Shown piece by piece: positions 1 through 8,211 of a stretch of DNA of 57,601 nt; the first letter of the stretch is position 1, and the number at the start of each line of letters is the position of its first letter. The notes below the pieces were generated by a model. The model ran no database searches, had not been told where the DNA came from, and saw only the letters and a list, made by a program, of their open reading frames with translations. The DNA comes from an uncultured delta proteobacterium. Its GTDB lineage: Bacteria > Myxococcota_A > Polyangia > Polyangiales > Polyangiaceae. Position numbers and translations under genes: made by a program. The stretch is from assembly GCA_903906315.1 (NCBI GenBank), contig CAIVJW010000308.1, positions 1 to 57,601 on the forward strand, written 5' to 3'.

Positions 1-1
1 G

Positions 2-238
2 ACGGGGCAGGGAGGCGCCGGTGGCGCGGGCGGCGCGACGGGGCCGGGCGGCGCGGGCGGCGCGGGCGGGGGCGCGAAGCTCGACGAGAAGTGCGGCTCG
101 TCGGCGAACGGTGCCCTGTGCGTGGAGGGGCTCGTGTGCTGCTACCCGTGCGGTCAGCAGGGGTGCGATTTCACCTGCGCGACGCCCTGCGACGCGAACC
201 AGGCGGGCTGCGTCGGCGGGTGCATGGCGTACCCCTGA
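2..238 (+). CDS. C-terminal part of a Gly-rich, Cys-rich secreted/lipoprotein (partial)
   Basis: The window opens inside this gene; 78 residues remain before the TGA. The first 25 residues are a Gly/Ala low-complexity linker. The rest is a compact Cys-rich module with ten cysteines, including the motifs LVCCYPCG and CDFTC, and no CxxCH haem motif. The layout of linker followed by Cys-rich end matches the lipoproteins at 426-1175, 52479-53117 and 57431 onward, so I infer an exported, probably lipid-anchored protein stabilised by disulfides. The signal peptide is outside the window. Function unknown. Confidence 0.7.
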   Translation, partial: TGQGGAGGAGGATGPGGAGGAGGGAKLDEKCGSSANGALCVEGLVCCYPCGQQGCDFTCATPCDANQAGCVGGCMAYP

Positions 239-264
239 AGGCCGATCGCCACGAGTCGTTGCGG

Positions 265-347
265 TGGCCCCGCCCGGGCTCGAACCGGGACGCCCTCGCG
301 GGCCGGCGATTTTAAGTCGCCCGCGTCTGCCATTCCGCCACGGGGCC
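265..347 (-). tRNA. tRNA-Leu (anticodon UAA)
   Basis: The minus strand folds as an 83-nt tRNA. The acceptor stem is GGCCCCG paired with CGGGGCC, with discriminator A. The anticodon stem is GGCGA/TCGCC around the loop CTTAAAA, and the T arm contains GGTTCGAGCCC. The loop gives anticodon TAA (plus-strand 312-314), which reads the UUA leucine codon. CCA is not encoded at the 3' end. UUA is expected to be very rare in so GC-rich a genome. Residual doubt concerns only the exact variable-arm pairing. Confidence 0.93.
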
Positions 348-425
348 GCGCCCGAGTCGTAGCAGACCCCGCGCGCCGCCGTCGCGCCCCTTGCGTCTGC
401 GCCGTTTTCGCGGACCAATGATCGC

Positions 426-1175
426 ATGGCTCGATATTCCACCCGGACCGCTTCGATCTCGCTCGTCGCCGCGCTGGCCTTTGGCTCGGCGGGCTGCGGC
501 TCCTCCGTCGACACGACCTCCCAGGGCACGACCGGCGCGGGCGGCGGCGGCACCACGACCACGACCGGCGCGGGCGGCGAGGGCGGCGGCGTGACGAGCA
601 CCTCCGCGGGCGGCGCGGGCGGTGGCGTGACGAGCACCTCCGTGGGCGGCTCCGGTGGCGCGGGCGGCGGCGTGACGAGCACCTCCGCGGGCGGCGCGGG
701 CGGCGCGGGTGGCGCGCCGACGATCTGCGGCGGCAAGCTCGGCAAGCCCTGCGCGAGCGACGAGTTCTGCGATTACGGCGACGACACCTGCGGGATCGCC
801 GACGGGTCGGGCCTGTGCACCCCGCGCCCGCAGACCTGCCCCGACATCTACCAGCCGACCTGCTCGTGCGACGGCACCGTGTACTCGAGCGCTTGCGACG
901 CGAACGCGGCGGGCCTCGACGTCTCGGTGAACGGCTTCTGCCCGCCGCCGTCGGTCGAGCTGTTCCCGTGCGGCGCGGGCTTCTGCGACAAGGCCACGAG
1001 CTACTGCCAGCGGACCCTCTCCGACGTCGGCGGTACGGCGGACGACTTCCGCTGCCAGCCGCTGCCGAACGGCTGCGGCGGCGTCGGGACGTGCGCCTGC
1101 GTCTCCGGCGAGCCGTGCGCGGCCTCGTGCGACGAGGGATCGGGCGGCGTCGAGCTGACCTGCCCGGGCGGCTGA
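426..1175 (+). CDS. Lipoprotein with Gly/Ser/Thr-rich linker and Kazal-like domain
   Basis: This 249-residue protein starts with a lipoprotein signal: a basic N-terminus, a hydrophobic stretch and a lipobox ending in SAGC, so Cys24 is the probable lipidated residue. Residues about 30-98 are a Gly/Ala/Ser/Thr linker containing three near-copies of a GGGVTSTS unit. Residues about 131-172 match the Kazal spacing: CPDIYQPTC, then CDGTVYSSAC, then VNGFC. More cysteines follow to the end. Kazal domains usually inhibit serine proteases, so a surface-anchored protease inhibitor is a reasonable guess, but Kazal-like folds also serve as inert modules. The gene stands alone between the tRNA and crcB. 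Confidence 0.8.
   Translation: MARYSTRTASISLVAALAFGSAGCGSSVDTTSQGTTGAGGGGTTTTTGAGGEGGGVTSTSAGGAGGGVTSTSVGGSGGAGGGVTSTSAGGAGGAGGAPTICGGKLGKPCASDEFCDYGDDTCGIADGSGLCTPRPQTCPDIYQPTCSCDGTVYSSACDANAAGLDVSVNGFCPPPSVELFPCGAGFCDKATSYCQRTLSDVGGTADDFRCQPLPNGCGGVGTCACVSGEPCAASCDEGSGGVELTCPGG
591..713 (+). repeat. Short in-frame tandem repeat in the lipoprotein linker
   Basis: The unit GTGACGAGCACCTCC starts at 591, 627 and 672, separated by Gly/Ala-rich codons, and encodes VTSTS each time. Repeats of this kind can change copy number by slippage and lengthen or shorten the linker without breaking the reading frame. Confidence 0.75.
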
Positions 1176-1233
1176 TCGCGACGAGCAGCCCCGTCGCGCC
1201 ACGATTGCGCGGGCGCGACGGGCCGCGGGGCCG

Positions 1234-1653
1234 CTACGCGCCGACGAGGAGGCGCCCGAGGCCGAAGCCTAGCATCCCTGTCGTGAAGCATCCGAGGAGC
1301 GTCGCGATCACGTACGCGGCGCCCGTCGCCCACGCGCCCTCCTGGAAGAAGCGCAGCGCCTCGTAGTTGTAGGCCGAGTACGTGGTGAAGCCGCCGACGA
1401 AGCCCGTCGTGATCGTCAGGCGCAGCGTCACCGAGAAGCCCGGCGTTCGCAGCGCGACGTAGCTCACGACGGCGATGACCAGCGACCCGGCGAGGTTGAC
1501 GATCAGCGTGCCCCAGGGGAACCCGGTGCCGAGCCGCGCGGTCGACCACTCGGCGACGAGGTAGCGCGCGCCGCTGCCGATCGCGCCGGCCAGACAGATC
1601 CAGATCAGCCTCTCCACGGCGGGAGGCTCGCCGAAGCGGGCGGCGTCCGTCAA
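1234..1653 (-). CDS. crcB: Fluoride ion exporter CrcB/Fluc
   Basis: This 139-residue protein is close to the family's usual 120-130 residues, with four predicted membrane segments. Family signatures are GSGARYL near the N-terminus, PWGTLIVNLAGS in the second helix, and TGFVGGFTTYS in the third, which carries the Phe-box region of the pore. Fluc channels form antiparallel dimers in the inner membrane and let fluoride leave the cell. The start is an assumed TTG at 1653; a GTG at 1617 would give a shorter protein that still keeps all helices. The gene lies 22 bp downstream of typA on the same strand and is probably co-transcribed. I see no fluoride riboswitch in that short gap. Confidence 0.92.
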   Translation of the reverse strand: MTDAARFGEPPAVERLIWICLAGAIGSGARYLVAEWSTARLGTGFPWGTLIVNLAGSLVIAVVSYVALRTPGFSVTLRLTITTGFVGGFTTYSAYNYEALRFFQEGAWATGAAYVIATLLGCFTTGMLGFGLGRLLVGA

Positions 1654-1675
1654 CGCCGCTCCGCTCCGCGAGGCG

Positions 1676-3514
1676 CTACTCGACCGCCTGCGACTCCTCG
1701 ATCGCGTCGGTGCGGCGGATGCGCAGGTTGCACTGGAGCACCTTCTTGCGCACGCGCACGGCGTCGGGCGTGACCTCGACCAGCTCGTCGCCGTCGATCC
1801 ACTCCATCGCGGTCTCGATCGTCAGGAGCCGCGGGCTGGCGAGCATCACGTTCTCGTCCTTGCCGTGGTTGCGGACGTTGGTGAGCTTCTTCTCCCGGAT
1901 GACGTTGACGTCGGTGTCGTTCGCCTTGTTGTGCTCGCCGACGATCATGCCCTCGTAGACGGCCACGCCGGGCACGATGAAGAAGCTGCCGCGCGGCTGC
2001 AGGTGGTGCATCGCATAGGGCGTCGAGACGCCGATGCGGTCGGAGACGATGGCGCCGGTGGGGCGCCGGATCATCGGCCCGCCCCAGGGGGCCCAGCCGT
2101 CGAAGAGGGTGTTGAGCAGGCCGGTGCCGCGCGTGGCGGTGAGGAACTCGCCGCGGAAGCCGATGAGCCCGCGTGACGGCAGGCGGAACTCGAGGCGCGC
2201 GCGCCCGAAGCCCGGGTTGGTCATCTTGACCATGCGACCGCGGCGCTCGCTCAGCCGCTCGGTGGCGATGCCGACGAACGAGTCGGGCACGTCGACCACG
2301 ACGAGCTCGACCGGCTCCATGATCTGGCCGTCGATCTCGCGCGTCACGACCTCGGGGTTCGAGAGCTGCATCTCGTAGCCCTCGCGCCGCATCGTCTCGA
2401 CGAGGATCGCGAGCTGCAGCTCGCCGCGGCCGTAGACCACGAAGGTGTCGGGCACCTCGGTCGGCTCGACGCGGATGGCGAGGTTCCTGCGGGCCTCCTT
2501 CTCGAGGCGGTCCTTGAGGTGGCGGCTCGTCAGGAACTTCGACTCCTTGCACTTGCCGGCGAACGCCGAGGTGTTCACCCCGATGCGCATCTTGATCGTC
2601 GGCTCCTCGACGTGGATGCGCGTGAGGGCCTCGGGGTGCTCCGGGTTGCAGATGGTGTCGCCGATCTCGACGCTCTCGAGCCCCGCGATGGCCACGACCT
2701 CACCGGCGCCCGCGGAGGGGACCGAGAGGCGCTTCAGGCCCTCGTAGACGTAGAGCATCTTGACGTTGCCCTTGGCCATCTCGTGCTCGCCGAGGAGCAC
2801 GATCGGCGCGCCGGCCTTCACCGTGCCGCGCACGACGCGCCCGACGGCGAGGCGGCCGACGTAGTCGTCGTGCGTCGTGTTGCAGACGATGACCTGCAGC
2901 GGGCCCTCGCTGTCGCCCGCGGGCCCGGGGATGCGCTCCATGATCGTATCGAGGAGCGGGACGAGATCCGTGGCTTCGTCCTCGAGCTCCCTCTTGGCGA
3001 GGCCGAGCTTGCCGATGGCGTACACGGTGGCGAAATCCATCTGCTCGTCGCTCGCCTCGAGATCGGCGAACAGGTCGAAGACCTCGCTCAGCACGTCGTG
3101 CGGGCGGGCGTCGGCACGGTCGATCTTGTTGATGACCACGACGACCGGGAAGCGCCGCTCGAGGCACTTCGACAGCACGAACCGCGTCTGCGGCAGCGGC
3201 CCCTCGGCCGCGTCGACGAGCAACAGCGCCCCGTCGGCCATCATCAGCGTGCGCTCGACCTCGCCGCCGAAGTCCGAGTGGCCTGGCGTGTCGACGATGT
3301 TGATCTTGGTGCCCTTGTAACGAATGCTCGTGTTCTTCGCGAGGATCGTGATTCCACGCTCGCGTTCGAGGTCATTCGAGTCCATCACCCGCTCGGCGAC
3401 GACCTCGTTCTCCCGGAATGCGCCGGTCTGGCGGAGCATGAAGTCGACCAGGGTGGTTTTCCCGTGATCGACGTGGGCGACGATGGCGATATTTCGTAGG
3501 TCGTTTCTAAGCAT
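1676..3514 (-). CDS. typA: Ribosome-associated translational GTPase TypA/BipA
   Basis: The protein is 612 residues, the usual length for TypA. The G domain is complete: P-loop AHVDHGKT at residues 13-20, the switch motif DTPGHSDFGGEVER, and NKIDRAD for guanine recognition. EF-G-like domains III and V and the TypA-specific C-terminal domain follow. TypA binds the ribosome and helps late assembly of the large subunit, mainly under stress or in the cold. The ATG at 3514 sits directly before the conserved DLRNIAIVAH start, so the start is secure. crcB follows on the same strand. Confidence 0.97.
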   Translation of the reverse strand: MLRNDLRNIAIVAHVDHGKTTLVDFMLRQTGAFRENEVVAERVMDSNDLERERGITILAKNTSIRYKGTKINIVDTPGHSDFGGEVERTLMMADGALLLVDAAEGPLPQTRFVLSKCLERRFPVVVVINKIDRADARPHDVLSEVFDLFADLEASDEQMDFATVYAIGKLGLAKRELEDEATDLVPLLDTIMERIPGPAGDSEGPLQVIVCNTTHDDYVGRLAVGRVVRGTVKAGAPIVLLGEHEMAKGNVKMLYVYEGLKRLSVPSAGAGEVVAIAGLESVEIGDTICNPEHPEALTRIHVEEPTIKMRIGVNTSAFAGKCKESKFLTSRHLKDRLEKEARRNLAIRVEPTEVPDTFVVYGRGELQLAILVETMRREGYEMQLSNPEVVTREIDGQIMEPVELVVVDVPDSFVGIATERLSERRGRMVKMTNPGFGRARLEFRLPSRGLIGFRGEFLTATRGTGLLNTLFDGWAPWGGPMIRRPTGAIVSDRIGVSTPYAMHHLQPRGSFFIVPGVAVYEGMIVGEHNKANDTDVNVIREKKLTNVRNHGKDENVMLASPRLLTIETAMEWIDGDELVEVTPDAVRVRKKVLQCNLRIRRTDAIEESQAVE

Positions 3515-3631
3515 GACGGCGGCGGCCCTCTAGCACGCGCCCGGCCGCAGAGCGAGCCTTGCCGCGTGGGGGCGCGCTTTCGTGGGGCTGCGCGCCGCGC
3601 CGGTTTGCTGCGATGGCGGCCGCGTGTCGCT

Positions 3632-3651
3632 CGCCGGGCTCCGCCCCGGCG
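3632..3651. other. GC-rich inverted repeat between typA and the BPSL0067-type gene
   Basis: CGCCGGG and CCCGGCG form a perfect 7-bp stem with a 6-nt loop, inside the 259-bp region between the two divergent genes. It could be a transcript hairpin or a protein-binding site. In sequence this GC-rich, short palindromes also occur by chance, and no T-run follows. Confidence 0.3.
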
Positions 3652-3773
3652 TCGGGGAGACCCTGCCGTCGGGCCGCTCCCTCGGCCGGAAGGGGACCGA
3701 CCTCTCGCGCGGCGGCGTCGGGCCGCCGGCCGGCTCGACGTGCGCCGCGCCGTTCCGCTACCCTCGCGATGCA

Positions 3774-4118
3774 ATGTCCTACCTCGCCGCGCATCCCGAG
3801 AAGCACGAGGGCAGCTACGTCGGCGAGAGCCACCAGTGCGTGGCCTTCGTGAAGGCGGTCGCCGGCGCGCCCGCGACGGGGGCGTGGCGGCAAGGCGCGC
3901 TCGTGGTCGGCAACCTCACGCTGGCGCCAGGCACCGCGATCGCGTGCGGCTGGGACGAACACGGGCGCTACCGGAGCCTCTCGCACGGCAACCACGCCGC
4001 GATCTACGTCAGCCAGAAGGGCAATTTCATCGAGGTGTGGGACCAGTGGACGGGACAGCCCGTCAAGCGAAGCCGGAAGGTCCACCGCGCGGACCTGGCC
4101 TACTACGTGATCGAGTGA
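3774..4118 (+). CDS. BPSL0067-family protein (NlpC/P60-like amidase fold)
   Basis: This is a 114-residue single-domain protein. The sequence resembles the BPSL0067 family, in which a small papain-like NlpC/P60 fold is predicted. Candidate catalytic residues are Cys22 in SHQCVAF, His74 in GNHAAIY and Asp90 in VWDQW. Such proteins are suspected peptidoglycan amidases, and some relatives are type VI effectors. Here there is no secretion signal and no adjacent immunity or VgrG gene, although a VgrG island begins 6 kb downstream. I chose the ATG at 3774 because the longer upstream reading frame encodes only low-complexity Arg/Ala sequence. Confidence 0.75.
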   Translation: MSYLAAHPEKHEGSYVGESHQCVAFVKAVAGAPATGAWRQGALVVGNLTLAPGTAIACGWDEHGRYRSLSHGNHAAIYVSQKGNFIEVWDQWTGQPVKRSRKVHRADLAYYVIE

Positions 4119-4181
4119 CGCTCGGGCGTCGGGGCGAGCGCGTGCAGAGGGCCGCGGCGCTCGAGACGCCCCCGGCGGGCG

Positions 4182-5789
4182 TCAGCGCACGACGACCACC
4201 GCCGTCACCGGCCCATTCTCCCTCACCGCTCCCGCCCCCGTCACTCCATGCCACCCCACGGGCAGCTTCGGTTCACTCCAGTCGAACACCCACTCCGCGT
4301 CGATCGGAGAGAGGTTCACGCACCCCGCGCTCGTCGGCTCGCCGAAGCGCTCGTGCCAGAAGGCCCCGTGCAGCGCGAAGGGTGGATTGAAGTAGAGCGT
4401 GTGCGGCACGTCCGCGATGAAGAACGTGCGCTCGTCGCCTTTGTCCGGTGACATCGTCGAGGATCGATCCTTGAACGTCACGTTGTACGTCCCGAGCGGC
4501 GTCGTCGCGTCGGCGACGGGGTCCCGCCCTTTCTGTGGCTGGCCGCCTCGTCCGGGGGAGATCAGCGTCGAGTAGACCGGTCGCAGGTCCTCATAGGCCA
4601 CGAGCGTCCCCTGGCCGATGCTCACGATCACCCACGTCTGGCCCGGCTTCACCCCGGTCGGCCGCGTCGTCCGGGCCTCCACCACCGTTGCGTCGCTCGC
4701 CGCCACCCACAGCGCGCCCTCGCCGCTCGCCGCGCGCTCGCGCGTCTCGAGGAAACGGATCGTGCCAGTCTCCGCCGATGCCCCCGTGAGCCCGACCCAC
4801 GCGCGAGCCGCCCAGCTCGCTCCCGTCGCCTCGATCGCGCCCGACGGCAATCTCCGGTGTTGCGGGCGCGGCCTCGCGCGCAACCAGGCCAGGGGCAGCG
4901 CCGCGTCGCCCTCGAGCCGCACGCCGTGGAAGGCGCTCGGGCGGAAGGCGCGCACGCGATCCGCGGGCACCAGCGTCTGGTCCGCGGAGATCAGCCACGT
5001 CCGCCCCTCGGCCGCGAAGGCGCGCGTGTACGACACCATCGAAGCGAGCGGCAGCCCCCGATGCACCAGATCGAGCCGCGCCTCCCCGAAGGGCTGCGGG
5101 CCGAGGAGGAACGGCGGCGGCGTCGCGTCGGCGGCGATCGGATCGGTCGTGGCGAGCTCCTCGTGGGCGGCGTGCGCGCGGTGCAATCGCACGAACACCC
5201 CCGGCGCGCCGAAGCCGCGCTCGAAGCGGGCCTGTTCGGCCGCCGTGGGCACGCGGTTGTACATCGGCGCGCCATTGGAGATCGCATATCGGTACGGGAA
5301 CGGGCCCGGCTGCTCGGCCATCGCCGCCGCGAGCGCGTCGAAGCGAGCGTCGGGGTCCACCACGACCGTGCCGTCGTCGCACACGTAGCCGCGCGGCTCG
5401 ATCGCGTAGAAGCGGCCCGTGCAGCCCTGTCCGCCGACGCGATCGAGGGCGCGGAGCGCGACGGACTGCCCCCCTCGCAGGAGGCCGATGAAGCGGTCGC
5501 CATCGATTGCGGGCTTCGCCCAGATCCGCGTGATGCGCACGCGGCTCGCGAGGCGGTGGGCGGGCGCGGCGGGGGAGGGCGCGACGTCGGGGGCGAGCGA
5601 AGGCGACGGGGCAGGGGCCTCGGGCGACGTGGTCCTCGCGGGCGGCGCGGGCGGCGCGGCGCGGAGGGCCACCTGGGTCGTCGTCGGCGCCGCGAGCTGC
5701 GCGACGCGGGCAGCGTCGGGCGCGCTGCACGCGGCGAGCGCGAGCGCGAGCGCGATCGCGGGGAAAGGGGGGCGGGCGGACCTCGACAA
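4182..5789 (-). CDS. L,D-transpeptidase (YkuD domain) lipoprotein
   Basis: With a TTG start at 5789, the 535-residue protein begins MSRSARPPF and has a lipoprotein signal ending in the lipobox LAAC. An upstream GAGGG suits this start; a longer form from the ATG at 5843 would bury the signal. A Pro/Ala linker and a roughly 300-residue region of unclear fold come next. The C-terminal YkuD domain has the expected catalytic arrangement, with His474 in LHGAF, then Ser487 and Cys490 in TSAGCVN. L,D-transpeptidases make 3-3 crosslinks in peptidoglycan or attach proteins to it. It diverges from the histidine kinase gene and probably acts in the periplasm. Confidence 0.88.
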   Translation of the reverse strand: MSRSARPPFPAIALALALAACSAPDAARVAQLAAPTTTQVALRAAPPAPPARTTSPEAPAPSPSLAPDVAPSPAAPAHRLASRVRITRIWAKPAIDGDRFIGLLRGGQSVALRALDRVGGQGCTGRFYAIEPRGYVCDDGTVVVDPDARFDALAAAMAEQPGPFPYRYAISNGAPMYNRVPTAAEQARFERGFGAPGVFVRLHRAHAAHEELATTDPIAADATPPPFLLGPQPFGEARLDLVHRGLPLASMVSYTRAFAAEGRTWLISADQTLVPADRVRAFRPSAFHGVRLEGDAALPLAWLRARPRPQHRRLPSGAIEATGASWAARAWVGLTGASAETGTIRFLETRERAASGEGALWVAASDATVVEARTTRPTGVKPGQTWVIVSIGQGTLVAYEDLRPVYSTLISPGRGGQPQKGRDPVADATTPLGTYNVTFKDRSSTMSPDKGDERTFFIADVPHTLYFNPPFALHGAFWHERFGEPTSAGCVNLSPIDAEWVFDWSEPKLPVGWHGVTGAGAVRENGPVTAVVVVR

Positions 5790-5856
5790 CGTGCCCTCGG
5801 TGGGCCTTGTAGCAGAGGCGCGCGCGAGGGCGTGCGCTAGCATCGCCCCCGCATCG

Positions 5857-8070
5857 ATGGCGCCCCCTCCCCAGCCGCGGATCCGCGACGCCCGCCTCCG
5901 GGCCGAGATCGTGGCCGTGCTGTGGGAGGCCTACTCGGTGGTGCTCTTCGTCGCGGCCGTCGTCCCCGCCGCGCTGAGCACGCCCTGGCCGGGGCTCGTC
6001 TTCTGCGCGACGCTCCTCGCGTCGGCCGCGGTCGCGCGCCCGGTGCTCGCGCTCGGCACGCTCGGCCTCGACCTCGCCGCGGTCCTGCGCCCGATCGCGT
6101 GGCTGCTCTCGATCACGCCGCTCCTCACCACGTCGGGCCCGCGCGTGCTGGTGGCCACGCTCGTGTTCGGCCTCATGGCGGGCGCGATGCGGCGGGCGAT
6201 CTACCGCAGCATGACGGGCAGCGTCGCGTGGACCATCGAGGAGGGCGGGCTCGGCGCCACCCTGCGCGCGCGCCTCAGCGAGTCCGCGGTCGTCGCGGGC
6301 ATCGCGGGCGGGCACGTCATGATGCTCTTCAGCGTCGCGTTCCTCCGCACGCCGAGCCGCGTCCTGTTCCAGGCGTGGCTCGAGATCGTCCCCGGCCTGG
6401 CGATCCTCGGCACGATCGGCTTCACCGCGGCTGTGCGCCCCGCGACGAGCGCGGTCCTCGCGGCGCTAGCGGCCGGGCGCCGAGGCGATCGCGCGCTCAC
6501 GCGTCGCGGCCTCGCGCAGGCCGAGGCGCTCCCCGACCGCCTCGCCGCCGTGAACTTCGCCGTGTGGGTGGTCTGCATCGTCATCGGCGTCCTCTACGTG
6601 CGGCCGCTGCCCGGCAGCGCGTCGCGCGGCGACTACCTCCTGCAGATCGGGTTCGGCGCGATCTTCGCGTGGGGCATCTCGTTTTATCAGCGGGTCTGGC
6701 ACCGCGACGCGATCGCGCCCGTGATCCAGCGGCTCCGCGGCTGGATCGGCGAGCCCGCCGGCGCCGAGGCGCTCACGCTGCGCCAGCGCATGATGCGCGA
6801 CTTCGGCCTGCCGCTGCTCTTCACGATCGGGCTGTCGTTCTTCTCGTCGATCGCCCTCTACCGGGCGCTCGGCATGGATCTGCCCATCTCGGAGGACGTC
6901 AGCGCCGTAGCCGCCCTCTTCGCCTCGTTCGCGATGCTCATCATCGCCGCGGGCGGCGTCGTCGTCCGCGCCGCACGCGACCTCTCGCGCCCGATGGTCC
7001 GCCTCGCGCAAGCCGCCGACCTCGTCGCGCACGGACGTCTCGACGCGCCGGTCCCCGACGTCGCAGGCCCCGTCGAGGTGGTCGGCCTCGGGGCGTCGAT
7101 CGAGCGCATGCGCGAGGCCCTCGCCCGCACCATTGCCGAGCTCGAGCGCGAGCGCGCGGGCCTCGAGGCCAACGTCGAGGCGCGGACGGCCGAGCTGCGC
7201 CGCGCGCTCGACGAGCTCAAGCACGCGCAGGCCGCGCTCGTCCACGGGGAGCGCATGGCCTCGATCGGCGAGCTGGTGTCCAGCGTCGCCCACGAGATCG
7301 GCAATCCGCTCTCCGCGATCGCTGGGGCCTCCGCGCCCCTCGAGCGCCTCGTGGACGACACGCGGGCGGTGATCCTCGCCTATCGCGAGGCCGAGGCCGA
7401 GCTGCCGCCCGAGCGGCGAGCGGCGCTCGAGACCCTGCGCCGCGATAACGATCTCGACGCCTCCCTCGATGACCTCGCCGGGATCTCGCGCGTCGTGCGG
7501 CGCGCCAGCGACCGCGTGATGCGGATCGTGCAGAACCTCAAGAACTTCTCCCGCGCGTCGAGCGAGCCTTCGCCCACCGACCTGCGCAGCGGGCTCGAGG
7601 AGACGCTGCTCCTGCTCGGCCCGCGGCTTCGGCACGGCGGCGTCGAGGTCGTGCGCCGGTACGAGGACCTGCCCGAGGTGATCTGCCGCGTCGGCGAGGT
7701 CAACCAGGTCTTCATGAACGTGCTCACCAACGCCGTGCAGGCGCTCGAGCTCGCCGGGCCGCCCTCCCCCACGATCACCGTCGAGATCTGGCGCGAGGGC
7801 CTCGTCGCCGCGGTCGCGGTGTCGGATAACGGACCCGGTGTGCCCGTCGCGCTCGCCGCGCGGGTCTTCGACCCGTTCTTCACCACGAAACCACGCGGAC
7901 AGGGCACGGGGCTCGGCCTTTCCATCTCCAGCGACATCGCCCGCCGCCACGCGGGCGCGCTGGAGCTCGACGCGTCCCACCCGCGCGGGGCCCGGTTCGT
8001 GCTGCGCATCCCGCTCGCGCCCCCGCCGCGCGCCTCGGCGACCTCGTCCTCTCGGTCCGAAGACGAGTGA
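5857..8070 (+). CDS. Polytopic membrane sensor histidine kinase
   Basis: This 737-residue protein starts at the ATG at 5857; the open frame continues upstream but overlaps the L,D-transpeptidase signal region. Roughly ten hydrophobic segments occupy residues 20-370. A HAMP-like linker and a coiled coil (ELERERAGLEANVEARTAEL) follow. The HisKA domain has the phospho-acceptor His479 in SVAHEIGNPLSAI. The HATPase domain has the N box NVLTNAVQAL near 621, DNGPG, and GTGLGLS near 683. No receiver domain or response regulator lies next to it, so its partner must be elsewhere. The large membrane input region, with no periplasmic sensor loop, suggests it senses a membrane-associated signal. Confidence 0.92.
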   Translation: MAPPPQPRIRDARLRAEIVAVLWEAYSVVLFVAAVVPAALSTPWPGLVFCATLLASAAVARPVLALGTLGLDLAAVLRPIAWLLSITPLLTTSGPRVLVATLVFGLMAGAMRRAIYRSMTGSVAWTIEEGGLGATLRARLSESAVVAGIAGGHVMMLFSVAFLRTPSRVLFQAWLEIVPGLAILGTIGFTAAVRPATSAVLAALAAGRRGDRALTRRGLAQAEALPDRLAAVNFAVWVVCIVIGVLYVRPLPGSASRGDYLLQIGFGAIFAWGISFYQRVWHRDAIAPVIQRLRGWIGEPAGAEALTLRQRMMRDFGLPLLFTIGLSFFSSIALYRALGMDLPISEDVSAVAALFASFAMLIIAAGGVVVRAARDLSRPMVRLAQAADLVAHGRLDAPVPDVAGPVEVVGLGASIERMREALARTIAELERERAGLEANVEARTAELRRALDELKHAQAALVHGERMASIGELVSSVAHEIGNPLSAIAGASAPLERLVDDTRAVILAYREAEAELPPERRAALETLRRDNDLDASLDDLAGISRVVRRASDRVMRIVQNLKNFSRASSEPSPTDLRSGLEETLLLLGPRLRHGGVEVVRRYEDLPEVICRVGEVNQVFMNVLTNAVQALELAGPPSPTITVEIWREGLVAAVAVSDNGPGVPVALAARVFDPFFTTKPRGQGTGLGLSISSDIARRHAGALELDASHPRGARFVLRIPLAPPPRASATSSSRSEDE

Positions 8071-8211
8071 TCGGGCCCACCCGAAGGTCGACTCCGCGCG
8101 CGCTCCGCTGATAGAGTCGCTTGGTCTCGCGAGCTGGCCCGAGGCCGGGCCGCGCGACGCCACCCCGCCGGCGCCTGACGGGGCGCTCACCGAACGGAAC
8201 CTGCAAGCGAA

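Noticed and set aside
591-713. Regularly spaced repeats, considered as a CRISPR-like array.
   Set aside because: The units are in frame, encode a linker, vary in length and have no unique spacers; no cas gene is present.
1654-1675. Possible fluoride riboswitch before crcB.
   Set aside because: The gap to typA is only 22 bases, too short for the crcB motif; crcB is likely transcribed with typA.
5419-5856. N-terminal extension of the histidine kinase.
   Set aside because: The frame is open but overlaps the L,D-transpeptidase signal region, is Ala/Arg/Gly-rich, and the ATG at 5857 precedes the first membrane helix.
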